Source of the DNA: F1-60-MAGs149 sp037133215
GTDB lineage: Bacteria; Actinomycetota; Thermoleophilia; Gaiellales; F1-60-MAGs149
DNA length: 16,963 nt
Reading direction: 5' to 3'
Assembly: GCA_037133215.1 (NCBI GenBank)
Contig: JBAXOM010000042.1
Span: 1 to 16,963 of the forward strand
Part shown: positions 6,681 through 13,908 of the stretch, piece after piece
How the letters are laid out: the number at the start of each line of letters is the position of its first letter
How positions within the stretch are numbered: the first letter of the stretch is position 1
The notes under the pieces: generated by a model
What the model was told of the DNA's origin: nothing
Database searches by the model: none
The model's input: only the letters and a program-made list of their open reading frames with translations
Made by a program: the position numbers and the translations under genes

Positions 6681-7614
6681 GCTTTCGCCCCAGTCCAAAC
6701 ATGCCAAGCACGCGATCGACAGGGTTCTCGTCCGTGCCGGCCGGCGGGAGCGGCTCGTTGTCGCCCGTCGGCTCGTCCTCGGCAGGCGAGAACAGCATCA
6801 AGAGCTTGGCCAGCTCGCCACGCAACTCGCGGCGAGGCACGACCGCATCCAGCTGGCCGAGGCGCAGGTTCGACTCGGAGCGGCCGAAATCGGGAGCCGT
6901 CTTCTCGCCTGTCGTCTGCTCGACCACACGCGGGCCGGCGAACGACAGCAGGGCACCCGGCTCCGCAACAACCACATCCCCAAGGGACGCGAACGACGCA
7001 ATCACACCGCCGGTCGTCGGGTGGGCCAGCACCGAGATGTACGGCACGCCAATCTCTCGCAAGCTGTCGACCGCACCGACCGTCTTGGCCATCTGCATCA
7101 ACGCGAGGATGTTCTCCTGCATGCGCGCGCCACCCGAGGCCGTGACGCTAATCAACGGGATCCGGCGAGCCACGGCGAGATCCGCGGCGAGGCAGAAGCG
7201 CTCGCCCATCACGCTACCCATCGAGCCACCCATGAAGGCGAAGTCCATCACGGCGACGGCAGCAGGGCGACCGACGATCTGGCCGCTACCCGCCACCAGC
7301 GAGTCGCCAAGACCCGTCGCTAACTCGGCATCCAGCAGACGATCTGTGTACGGCTTCAGGTCGACGAAGGCGAGTGGATCGGCCGCTCGCAGTTCGCTGC
7401 CGATCTCCACAAACGAACCGGGATCGAGCATCTGCTCGATGCGCTCCATCGCGCCAACGGCAAAATGGTGTCCACACTGGGCGCAGACGCGCAGCGAGTG
7501 GCGCAGTTCGTCGTCGCGAAAATGAGACCGGCAACTGGGGCAGGTATTCGGGTGACGGCGGCCGCCACCCTCGTCGCCGGAGGCCCGCTCAACGTTGACC
7601 TCGATCGGCGTCAC
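6673..7614 (-). CDS. accD: Acetyl-CoA carboxylase carboxyltransferase subunit beta
   Basis: This 313-residue beta subunit of the bacterial carboxyltransferase contains the N-terminal four-Cys zinc ribbon: Cys25 and Cys28 (CPSC), Cys44 and Cys47 (CAQC). The crotonase-like body follows, with LDPGSF, FVDLKPYTDRL, FAFMGGSMGSVMGE, TASGGARMQE, HPTTGGV, AEPGALLSFAGPRVVEQT and GQLDAVVPRRELR. The C-terminus (about 275-313) is an acidic/Pro-rich tail ending FGLGRKRG. GTG at 7614 overlaps the fabF stop (GTGA), and AGGAG lies about 11 bases upstream. It is coupled with accA immediately downstream, as expected for two subunits of an alpha2beta2 enzyme. accB and accC are not in this window. Confidence 0.96.
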   Translation of the reverse strand: MTPIEVNVERASGDEGGGRRHPNTCPSCRSHFRDDELRHSLRVCAQCGHHFAVGAMERIEQMLDPGSFVEIGSELRAADPLAFVDLKPYTDRLLDAELATGLGDSLVAGSGQIVGRPAAVAVMDFAFMGGSMGSVMGERFCLAADLAVARRIPLISVTASGGARMQENILALMQMAKTVGAVDSLREIGVPYISVLAHPTTGGVIASFASLGDVVVAEPGALLSFAGPRVVEQTTGEKTAPDFGRSESNLRLGQLDAVVPRRELRGELAKLLMLFSPAEDEPTGDNEPLPPAGTDENPVDRVLGMFGLGRKRG

Positions 7615-8858
7615 AGGTCGCGCTGCTCCTTGAATCGCTCGATGACGAGCGAGGCGTTGTGGCCGCCGAACCCGAAGCCGTTCGACAGTGCAATGTCAGT
7701 CGTCTGCTCGCGCATCACATTCGGCACGTAGTCCAAATCGCAGTTCGGGTCGGCGTGGTGCAGATTGATCGTCGGTGGCACGTAGCCGCCCTGGATCGCT
7801 AAGACGCAGATCGCGGCCTCGGTCGCACCCGTCGCGCCGAGCAGATGGCCCGTCATCGACTTCGTCGACGAGACAGGGATGTCATAAGCGCGCTCCCCAA
7901 AGACCTTCTTCAGCACACGCGTCTCAGCAGCGTCGCCAATCGGTGTCGACGTGCCGTGGGCGTTGATGTACTGAATGTCATCGATCGTGCGTCCCGCATC
8001 GGCGATCGCGTTGCGCAGAGCGCGGGCTGGGTTCTCGCCCGTCGGATCTGGCTCGGTGACGTTGTGGGCATCGGACGACAGGCCGTAGCCCGTCACTTCG
8101 GCCAAGATCGTGGCGCCTCGGCTCAAGGCATGCTCGAGCTCCTCCAGCACCAAGACCGTCGAACCCTCGCCGAGCACGATGCCATCGCGCGTTGCGTCGA
8201 ACGGGCGACTCGCGCCCTCGGGGTCGTCGTTGCGCGTTGAACACGCACGAATGCCGTGGAAACCACCGACACCAACCGGCGTGACACCACATTCAGAGCC
8301 ACCGGCCAACATCGCGTCCGCCATGCCCGCGCGGATGTACATCATCGCGTCGCCAATCGCCATCGAAGACGCTGCGCAGGCAGTGCTCGAGGCGGCCAGG
8401 GGTCCGCGCGTACCAAACTCCATCGAGACGTACCCGGCCGCCATGTTCGGAATGATGCCCGGCGTCCAGAAGGGCGAGAAGCGCTCAATACCTCGATCGA
8501 AGTAGTGCCCGTGTGCGGCCTCCTGCATGTCCATGCCGCCAATACCACTGCCGATCGACGCGCCAACGCGATCGCCCTCCGCGGGAATGTCGAGGCCAGA
8601 CGACTCCACTGCCTCACGAGCGGCACCCACAGCGAGGTGGATAAAACGGCTCGTGCGTCGTGCGGCCTTGCGTTCCATCACGGTCTCGGGATCGAAGCCC
8701 TTCACCTCGCAGCCAATCTTGACCGGACTGTCCGAGACATCGAAGGACGTAATCGGCCCACCACCTGGCTTGCCCACACGAAGCGCAGCATCGAACTCGG
8801 CGATGCTGTTGCCAATCGGGTTGACTGTCCCCATGCCGGTGATGACCACGCGTCGCAT
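7611..8858 (-). CDS. fabF: Beta-ketoacyl-ACP synthase II
   Basis: This 415-residue thiolase-fold condensing enzyme extends acyl-ACP with malonyl-ACP. The Cys-His-His catalytic triad is present: Cys161 in STACAAS, His301 in NAHGTSTPIGD and His338 in KSMTGHLLGA. The N-terminus RRVVITGMGTVNPIG and the C-terminal SNGFGFGGHNASL are standard for FabF. Length matches the family (~410-415). It starts four bases after the fabG stop. The space where acpP often sits between fabG and fabF is therefore absent. The weak upstream GGGGATG suggests coupling to fabG translation. It is followed directly by accD with a 4-bp overlap. Confidence 0.96.
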   Translation of the reverse strand: MRRVVITGMGTVNPIGNSIAEFDAALRVGKPGGGPITSFDVSDSPVKIGCEVKGFDPETVMERKAARRTSRFIHLAVGAAREAVESSGLDIPAEGDRVGASIGSGIGGMDMQEAAHGHYFDRGIERFSPFWTPGIIPNMAAGYVSMEFGTRGPLAASSTACAASSMAIGDAMMYIRAGMADAMLAGGSECGVTPVGVGGFHGIRACSTRNDDPEGASRPFDATRDGIVLGEGSTVLVLEELEHALSRGATILAEVTGYGLSSDAHNVTEPDPTGENPARALRNAIADAGRTIDDIQYINAHGTSTPIGDAAETRVLKKVFGERAYDIPVSSTKSMTGHLLGATGATEAAICVLAIQGGYVPPTINLHHADPNCDLDYVPNVMREQTTDIALSNGFGFGGHNASLVIERFKEQRDL

Positions 8859-8862
8859 CGAG

Positions 8863-9618
8863 TTACATCCCCAGCCCGCCGTCGACCGACAGGATCGCGC
8901 CCGTCACGAAGGCCGCGTCGTCAGACAACAAGAAGCGCACGGTGTTGGCAATGTCTTCGGGCTCGCCCAGACGGCCAAGCGGTGTCTGTGCGAGCAAAAT
9001 ACCGCGGATCTCGTCGTTGAGCACGTCGGTCAATTCGGTCGAAATATAGCCCGGCGCGACGCAGTTGACACGAATGCCACGCGAGCCAACCTCTTTGGCC
9101 AGCGCCTTCGTCAGCGCAATCACGCCACCCTTCGAGGCCGCATAGTTCGTCTGCCCCAGGTTGCCATGCAGGCCGACAACGCTCGACATCGTGACGATGC
9201 TGCCGCGCTTCTTGCGCAGCATCTTGCGCGAGGCAGCACGAGCGACATGGAAGGTGCCGCCGAGGTTGACGTCGATCACGCGGTCCCAATCCTCGGGTGT
9301 AATGCGTGAGATGAGGTTGTCGCGGGTGATGCCCGCGTTCGCAACGAGGTTCCAGAGGTCGTCTCCGAAAGCCTCTTCCGTGGCGTCGACCATCGCGCCA
9401 GCGGCCTCGGGGTCGCTGACGTCGCCATGGATGGCAACCGCCTCGCCTCCCGCCGCCGTAATCGCAGCGACGACAGCGTCGGCAGCCTCGCGATTAGCGG
9501 TGTAGTTGACTCCAACCTTGGCGCCAGCGGCAGCCAGCTGCTGCGAGATCGCCGCGCCGATGCCACGAGAGCCACCCGTGACGAGCGTTACGCGTCCTTC
9601 AAGCGGTCGTTCAGCCAT
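8863..9618 (-). CDS. fabG: 3-oxoacyl-ACP reductase
   Basis: This 251-residue short-chain dehydrogenase reduces beta-ketoacyl-ACP with NADPH. The Rossmann TGGSRGIG motif lies at 14-21 and the NAG motif at about 94-96. The catalytic residues are Asn118, Ser146 (MSSVVG), Tyr159 and Lys163 (NYAASKGG). The C-terminus has PGYISTELT, PLGRLGEPEDIA and a final GLGM. The ATG at 9618 lies eight bases after a strong GGAGGT Shine-Dalgarno. The gene overlaps fabD by eight bases. Generic SDR annotation would be possible, but its position between fabD and fabF makes the fatty-acid role nearly certain. Confidence 0.95.
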   Translation of the reverse strand: MAERPLEGRVTLVTGGSRGIGAAISQQLAAAGAKVGVNYTANREAADAVVAAITAAGGEAVAIHGDVSDPEAAGAMVDATEEAFGDDLWNLVANAGITRDNLISRITPEDWDRVIDVNLGGTFHVARAASRKMLRKKRGSIVTMSSVVGLHGNLGQTNYAASKGGVIALTKALAKEVGSRGIRVNCVAPGYISTELTDVLNDEIRGILLAQTPLGRLGEPEDIANTVRFLLSDDAAFVTGAILSVDGGLGM

Positions 9619-10534
9619 GGGGGAGCACCTCCTGTGCCTTAGCGAGCCCTTCGGGATCGCCGATCGTCACTGTCGTACAACTGCGGTCAATGCGTCGAAT
9701 CAGACCGGCGAGCACTCCGCCCGGGCCCACCTCGATGAACTCGGTGACACCCTGGCTGGCAAGCGACTGCACCGCCTGCGTAAAGCGTACCGGGGCTCCG
9801 AGTTGCGCCGTGAGGATATCGACAATTGCCGATTCGTCCTCGCCCTGGCAGGTGACCGTCGAAAAGAACCTGCTCGTCGGTGCCTGGAACGTCGTCGCCT
9901 CGAGCGCGGGTCGCAGATCATCTGCCGCTGCGGCTGTCAGCGGCGAGTGGAACGCGCCCGACACGGCTAGCTTGAGCGCTCGTCGTGCGCCAGCCTCCGT
10001 CGCAGCATCGATGAAGGCGTCGACTGCCTCGTGTTCGCCCGACACCACGACCTGTCCCGGACAGTTGTAGTTCGCGACCCAGACCCCGTCAATGCCATCG
10101 CAAAGCGCTTCGACCTGGGCATCCTCGAGGCCGATCACGGCAGCCATTGCGCCTGGTGTGCGCGCTGCAGCAGCGGCCGTGGCCACGCCGCGTGCCTGCG
10201 TCAAGCGAATCGCGTCGGCGATGCTCAGAATCCCCGAGGCGACCAGAGCCGCATACTCCCCTGCCGAGTGCCCGATCGAGACGTCCGCGGAAATTCCGGC
10301 CTCTCGAACAGCCGCCAGGCACGCCAGCGAGGCCGTCGTCAGTGCGGGTTGCGTAATCTCGGTCTGGTCGAGCAACTCCTTCGGCCCGCTGCGACAGAGC
10401 TCGAGCAGGTCCGAGCCGTAAGCCGCAGAGGCCTCAACAAACACCGCGGCGGCGGCCGGCGACGCATCGGCGAACGCGACGCCCATGCCAACGGCCTGCG
10501 AGCCCTGTCCTGGAAAGCAAAAAGCGGTTTTCAT
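9611..10534 (-). CDS. fabD: Malonyl-CoA:ACP transacylase
   Basis: FabD moves malonyl from CoA to acyl carrier protein, feeding chain extension. From ATG 10534 the protein has 307 residues, the normal size. It carries FPGQGSQ (7-13), the nucleophile elbow GHSAGEY with Ser90, Arg115 in LTQARG, His196 in SGAFHSPL, and EVGPGGVLAGL near the end. The frame is open further upstream, but only inside fabH and with non-FabD sequence. The chosen ATG overlaps the fabH stop (ATGA) and has GGGAGA a few bases upstream. Confidence 0.96.
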   Translation of the reverse strand: MKTAFCFPGQGSQAVGMGVAFADASPAAAAVFVEASAAYGSDLLELCRSGPKELLDQTEITQPALTTASLACLAAVREAGISADVSIGHSAGEYAALVASGILSIADAIRLTQARGVATAAAAARTPGAMAAVIGLEDAQVEALCDGIDGVWVANYNCPGQVVVSGEHEAVDAFIDAATEAGARRALKLAVSGAFHSPLTAAAADDLRPALEATTFQAPTSRFFSTVTCQGEDESAIVDILTAQLGAPVRFTQAVQSLASQGVTEFIEVGPGGVLAGLIRRIDRSCTTVTIGDPEGLAKAQEVLPHG

Positions 10535-11523
10535 GCGGGTTCTCCCATCCAACGAAGTAGACACGTGCCCCAGGCGAGGCCACCGCCGAGTCCCATCATC
10601 AACAGGCGCTGGCCCGGCTGCAAGCGGCCCGTGCGCCACGCATAGTCGAGGCAAAGCGGAATCGATGCGGACGACGTATTGCCATAGCGATCGAGGGTAA
10701 TCACGACGCGCTCGCTCGGAAACTTGAGGCGAGCAACTCCACTCTCGATGATGCGCAGGTTGGCCTGATGTGGCACGAACAGGTCGATGTCGTCCTGCGT
10801 CCAGCCACCCGCCTCGAGCACTCGCTGCGTCGAGTCGACAATCGCCTGCGTCGCGAAGCGATAGACGACGTTGCCATTCATGCGGATGTTGCGGTCAACA
10901 GGCTCGCCGTTGCGCGAGGTCAGGTCGCCGACCAGATCGCCGCCCTTCGAGCCGTCGACGCCGAGCTCGACCACCACGTTCTCTTTGGTCGGAGCCGCAC
11001 CCGCGCGAACAATGATCGCGCCCGCACCATCGCCAAACAAGATGCACGTGCCGCGGTCGTCCCAATCGGTAATGCCCGAGAGCACCTCGCTGCCGATCAC
11101 CATCACCGTGGTGGCTAAACCGGCGTGGATCTGGGCAATGGCGTGCCCCAAGGCGTAGGCGAAGCCAGCACAGGCCGCGAGCATGTCCACGGCACCCGCG
11201 CTGTGTGCCCCGATGTCGTCGGCCACGAGCGCAGAAATCGAGGGAAATGAGCGCTCGGGCGAGGCCGTTGCCGTCAAGATCAAATCAATCTCCGCTGGGG
11301 CGATATCGGCGCGCTCCAGGGCCTGCCGCGCGGCGATGATCGCCAACGAGGTGACTGTCTGTCCTTCGGCGGCGATGCGGCGTTCGCGGATGCCGGTTCG
11401 TTCTTGGATCCAGGCGTCGTCGGTCTCGACGCGCAGCGAGATCTCGTCGTTCGTCACCACGCGGTCGGGTATCGCGGCCCCGACAGCGATGATCGCCAAA
11501 TCCGATTCGACCGCTGCGATCAC
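10531..11523 (-). CDS. fabH: Beta-ketoacyl-ACP synthase III
   Basis: FabH starts fatty-acid chains by condensing an acyl-CoA primer with malonyl-ACP. The 330-residue protein shows the Cys-His-Asn triad: Cys118 in DMLAACAGFAYAL, His252 in VPHQANLRII and Asn282 in RYGNTSSASIP. It also has WIQERTGIRERR near the N-terminus and the final GLGGGLAWG. Primer preference (straight or branched) cannot be read reliably from the sequence. GTG at 11523 overlaps the fabZ stop (GTGA), with GGAG about 11 bases upstream. It is co-transcribed with fabD downstream by a 4-bp overlap. Confidence 0.96.
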   Translation of the reverse strand: MIAAVESDLAIIAVGAAIPDRVVTNDEISLRVETDDAWIQERTGIRERRIAAEGQTVTSLAIIAARQALERADIAPAEIDLILTATASPERSFPSISALVADDIGAHSAGAVDMLAACAGFAYALGHAIAQIHAGLATTVMVIGSEVLSGITDWDDRGTCILFGDGAGAIIVRAGAAPTKENVVVELGVDGSKGGDLVGDLTSRNGEPVDRNIRMNGNVVYRFATQAIVDSTQRVLEAGGWTQDDIDLFVPHQANLRIIESGVARLKFPSERVVITLDRYGNTSSASIPLCLDYAWRTGRLQPGQRLLMMGLGGGLAWGTCLLRWMGEPA

Positions 11524-11963
11524 GCTGGCGGCTCCGACAAGAGTCCGAAGGTCAGGACGCCTTCGACAGCCGGCTCATCGCCCACGGTGACGGTCGCGCG
11601 GACGCGACCAATCCGACCACGCAGCCGATCGACGTCGATCACCATGTCGAGCACGTCGCCTGGGCGCACGATGCGGCGAAAGCGGACGTCATCGATGCCT
11701 GCAAAGACGCCAAACTTGCCCTGGTGGTCGGGGTGCGTCAGCGCACAGATCGCCGCCACCTGAGCGGAGGCCTCAACCATCACGACACCAGGGACGATCG
11801 GATTACCGGGAAAGTGGCCTTGGAGAAACCACTCATCGCCGGTGATCGTCCAGCGTCCATGAGCACGAACGCCTGGCTCGAGCTCGACGATCTCGTCGAC
11901 AAAGAGAAACGGGTCGCGATGCGGAATGATCGCCTGAATGGCGTCTCGGTCAAGCGCGGTCAT
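11520..11963 (-). CDS. fabZ: 3-hydroxyacyl-ACP dehydratase
   Basis: This 147-residue hot-dog-fold enzyme dehydrates beta-hydroxyacyl-ACP to trans-2-enoyl-ACP. The catalytic motif GHFPGNPIVPGVVMVEASAQ holds His50 and Glu64. The IIPHRDPFLFVDEI start and FRRIVRPGDVL segment are typical of FabZ. It lacks a FabA-like isomerase signature, so plain dehydratase is the best call. ATG 11963 follows GGAGG by five bases. It is the first gene of the fab/acc operon, so the promoter should lie in the short gap before birA. Confidence 0.94.
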   Translation of the reverse strand: MTALDRDAIQAIIPHRDPFLFVDEIVELEPGVRAHGRWTITGDEWFLQGHFPGNPIVPGVVMVEASAQVAAICALTHPDHQGKFGVFAGIDDVRFRRIVRPGDVLDMVIDVDRLRGRIGRVRATVTVGDEPAVEGVLTFGLLSEPPA

Positions 11964-12020
11964 CTCCGCCTCCAGAGTTCGGTGTGCGCGTACCAGCGGT
12001 CACAGGGGTATCGTAGCCGC
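11964..12020. promoter_or_regulatory. Divergent promoter region between fabZ and the biotin-ligase gene
   Basis: Only 57 bases separate two divergent starts, so both promoters must be here or inside the coding ends. TATCGT at 12009-12014 on the plus strand would suit a leaderless birA transcript (GTG at 12021). TACGAT at 12015-12010 on the minus strand could be the fabZ -10, giving a leader that contains its Shine-Dalgarno. The two hexamers overlap almost completely. No convincing -35 boxes are seen; TTGCGA at 12041-12036 on the minus strand has a 20-base spacer. No operator was identified. Confidence 0.3.
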
Positions 12021-12779
12021 GTGGACTCCTCCGCCTCGCAACGAGCGACGCCCCGCAACGTGATTACCCGCGCGAGTTGCCCGTCGACACAAGACATCGT
12101 GCGCGATGAGGCCATCGCTGGGGCACCCGCCGGAACGATCTGCGTGACGGATCATCAGACCGCCGGTCGCGGCCGACGCGGCCGAACCTGGAGCGATCCG
12201 CCCGGCAAGGCCTTGATGTTTTCGTATCTGGCCCGTCCGACGCGAGCCCTCGCCGAATTGAGCAGCCTGTCGCTTGTCGTTGGCATCGCCGTCGCCGAAT
12301 CGCTGCCTGTCCCAACCCAGCTGCGTTGGCCGAACGACCTGGTCGTGGCCGGTGGCAAGGTCGCTGGCATCCTCGTCGAACTCGTCACGCCTGCGATTGG
12401 ACCGCCCTTCGCAATCATCGGCATCGGTATCAACGCCAACCTGACGCGCGACGAATTGCCGCCGACCGATCGCCTGCCGGCAACGTCGCTGCTCGTAGAG
12501 AGTGGCGTGGAGATCGACCGCATCGCGCTGCTCGAATCGCTTGCAGACCGACTCGACGCCGCACTCGCTCTGTTCGACAGCGAGGGCCTGCCGGCCTTTC
12601 TCGCCCGCTACGCCGCGCTCGACGGCCTTGTCGGCCACGCGTTGACCCTGCGCCTACCCGACGGCGAGCTCGCGGGCACTGCAGCGGGTATCGACCACAC
12701 CGGCTGCCTCGTTTTGACGCTCACCGATGGGTCGACGCAGAGCTTCGCAGCCGGCGAAGTCGAGCGCGTCCTCGACTAG
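12021..12779 (+). CDS. birA: Biotin--[acetyl-CoA-carboxylase] ligase, catalytic type without DNA-binding domain
   Basis: This 252-residue ligase attaches biotin to the AccB carrier protein via biotinyl-AMP. Key motifs are SCPSTQD near residue 19 and GRGRRGRTWSDPPGKALMFS (49-68, the biotinyl-adenylate loop). They continue with RWPNDL (102-107), GGKVAGILVE with Lys113, and GIGINAN. A small SH3-like C-terminal domain ends AAGEVERVLD. There is no N-terminal winged helix, so it should not act as a classical BirA repressor. GTG at 12021 is taken as start; the frame continues upstream into antisense fabZ sequence. No Shine-Dalgarno is close, which suits a leaderless mRNA. Its place divergent from the fab/acc operon fits its role in activating acetyl-CoA carboxylase. 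Confidence 0.92.
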   Translation: MDSSASQRATPRNVITRASCPSTQDIVRDEAIAGAPAGTICVTDHQTAGRGRRGRTWSDPPGKALMFSYLARPTRALAELSSLSLVVGIAVAESLPVPTQLRWPNDLVVAGGKVAGILVELVTPAIGPPFAIIGIGINANLTRDELPPTDRLPATSLLVESGVEIDRIALLESLADRLDAALALFDSEGLPAFLARYAALDGLVGHALTLRLPDGELAGTAAGIDHTGCLVLTLTDGSTQSFAAGEVERVLD

Positions 12780-12789
12780 CAATGCCTCA

Positions 12790-12827
12790 GAGGCGACATT
12801 TTGGGCCCGGGCCCAAAATGTCGCCTC
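12790..12827. repeat. Perfect 38-base palindrome with GGGCCCGGGCCC centre (copy 1)
   Basis: The 19-base halves are exact reverse complements: each outer part reads GAGGCGACATTTT and the centre is GGGCCCGGGCCC. It begins 11 bases after the birA stop. A second, slightly degenerate copy lies at 13328-13359, so this is a dispersed repeat and not only a local terminator. Neither side has a strong T-tract beyond the internal TTTT. Confidence 0.9.
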
Positions 12828-12871
12828 GCCACGCTGCTAGAGTCGCGCCAGCACGATCGGAGGTCGTAGAG

Positions 12872-13285
12872 ATGAAGATTGTCCCCGCTCGGGTCGACTC
12901 AATCACGCTCGCCGTCCGCGATTTCCCTGTGTCTATGGCGTTCTATGAGGACGTCTTTGGCTTTGTGAAGCAAAGCCAGAACGAGATCCTTGCTCGTTTT
13001 GTGCTTGACAATCTCAAGCTCGATTTGATCCAAGCCGAAGTCCTCGAAAGCGAGACCGGCGTGGTGTCATTTCCTGCCATGCCGGGACCGATCACAATCG
13101 CGATCGCCATGCCTTCCGCTGGTGACGTCGATGCCTGTCAGGTCCGCGCAGAAGCGGCTGGCGTTCGTGTCCTCGCGCCGGCAGAGGACAAGCCTTCGGG
13201 CCCACGTATCCTCTTTCTCTGCGACCCCGACGGCCACATCTGGGAGGTTGGCCACTTCCCGCCCGACACCTGGACTGCAAACTGA
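12872..13285 (+). CDS. VOC-family (glyoxalase/bleomycin-resistance-like) protein
   Basis: This 137-residue protein has two beta-alpha-beta-beta-beta modules. Module 1 contains DSITLAVRDFPVSMAFYEDVFGF (9-31) and FVLDNLKLDLI. Module 2 contains ITIAIAM, the helix VDACQVRAEAAGV (86-98) and FLCDPDGHIWEVGHF (115-129), the classical VOC end with a Glu at about 125. The usual first metal-binding His in strand 1 is replaced by Thr12, so metal use and enzyme activity are doubtful. The ATG follows GGAGGT by seven bases. A TGCTAGAGT extended -10-like sequence at 12835-12843 could be its promoter. It stands alone between two palindrome copies. Substrate unknown. Confidence 0.85.
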   Translation: MKIVPARVDSITLAVRDFPVSMAFYEDVFGFVKQSQNEILARFVLDNLKLDLIQAEVLESETGVVSFPAMPGPITIAIAMPSAGDVDACQVRAEAAGVRVLAPAEDKPSGPRILFLCDPDGHIWEVGHFPPDTWTAN

Positions 13286-13327
13286 TTTTCAGCTTATTGG
13301 GTTTGCACTGAACCGGCTCGGCGACAG

Positions 13328-13359
13328 GCGACATTTTGGGCCCGGGCCCAGAATGTCGC
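13328..13359. repeat. 32-base palindrome with GGGCCCGGGCCC centre (copy 2)
   Basis: This is the same sequence family as the palindrome at 12790-12827: GGCGACATTTTGGGCCC on one side and its near reverse complement on the other, with one changed base (13351) that gives a G-T pair. It lies between the ends of two convergent genes and stops four bases before the stop codon of the minus-strand lipoprotein gene. A role as bidirectional terminator is possible. Confidence 0.85.
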
Positions 13360-13362
13360 GTG

Positions 13363-13857
13363 TTACGACGCGTTGACTGTGAAGGTGACGGTCTGCTCGG
13401 ACTTCGCATTGCTGCCCGGCGGGAAGAGGTCGAAGGTTACCGTCGCCGTACCAGCCGTGTCCGCCGAGAAGACCCACTGCTCGTGGGTGCCAACACCGAC
13501 CGCACCCTCGCTCTGGGTCTTGAGAATATCGTCCGAGATCTGGACGTACCCCATCGGGTACGAGGCCACCCACGTGTAGCCGGTACTCGGATTGACGGGC
13601 AGCTGGATCGTGACCGAATCGCCTGTTGCGACATCGATCGTGGTGTTGTCTTCGGTGTAGATCGTGGTGCCATCCGCCGTGGTGGTAGCAGCCGTTGTCG
13701 CCTCTGCCGTGGTGGTGACGGTTTCGGTCGCCGTGGCCGTCTCCGTGACGGTTGTAGTGACCGTCGTCCCCGACGAGCTGCCACCACAGGCGACGAGGAG
13801 ACCCGCGGCAACGAGTACGAGGGCACCAGTAACGAGGAGGCGTAGACGCGTATTCAT
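13363..13857 (-). CDS. Lipoprotein with a chagasin-like (protease inhibitor I42) domain
   Basis: This 164-residue exported lipoprotein has signal segment residues 1-23 and lipobox LLVAC with Cys24. Residues about 29-66 form a Thr-rich, low-complexity linker (TTVTTTVTETATATETVTTT and onward). The C-terminal domain (about 72-164) is all-beta and carries NPSTGYTW (89-96), the loop that in chagasin-family inhibitors enters the active site of cysteine proteases, then THEQWVF and TATVTFDLF. The third inhibitory loop (RPW in chagasin) is not evident, and FPPGSNA occupies that region. Inhibition of a cysteine protease is known for the family but only inferred here. It is 51 bases downstream of gyrA on the same strand, after a small hairpin, and may have its own expression control. 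Confidence 0.8.
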   Translation of the reverse strand: MNTRLRLLVTGALVLVAAGLLVACGGSSSGTTVTTTVTETATATETVTTTAEATTAATTTADGTTIYTEDNTTIDVATGDSVTIQLPVNPSTGYTWVASYPMGYVQISDDILKTQSEGAVGVGTHEQWVFSADTAGTATVTFDLFPPGSNAKSEQTVTFTVNAS

Positions 13858-13875
13858 GATGTTCTCACTCTACCT

Positions 13876-13893
13876 CCGGTGCCTTCGCACCGG
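13876..13893 (-). terminator. Stem-loop between gyrA and the lipoprotein gene
   Basis: CCGGTGC (13876-13882) and GCACCGG (13887-13893) form a perfect 7-bp stem with a 4-base loop. It lies 15 bases after the gyrA stop on the minus strand. The 3' base of the stem overlaps a GGAGGT (13877-13872), which is 14 bases from the next start. There is no T-tract, so termination would be weak. It may attenuate or modulate expression of the lipoprotein instead. Confidence 0.4.
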
Positions 13894-13908
13894 CCAAGAG
13901 TGCGATGG

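Noticed and set aside
10535..10654. N-terminal extension of fabD
   Set aside because: The extra 40 residues lie inside fabH and show no FabD similarity; MKTAFCFPGQGSQ at 10534 is the normal FabD start.
11724..12020. N-terminal extension of the biotin ligase, possibly a DNA-binding domain
   Set aside because: The extra sequence is antisense to fabZ and shows no winged-helix pattern.
12790..13359. CRISPR-like repeat pair
   Set aside because: Only two copies about 540 bases apart with a gene between them; strongly palindromic, which fits REP-type repeats and not an array.
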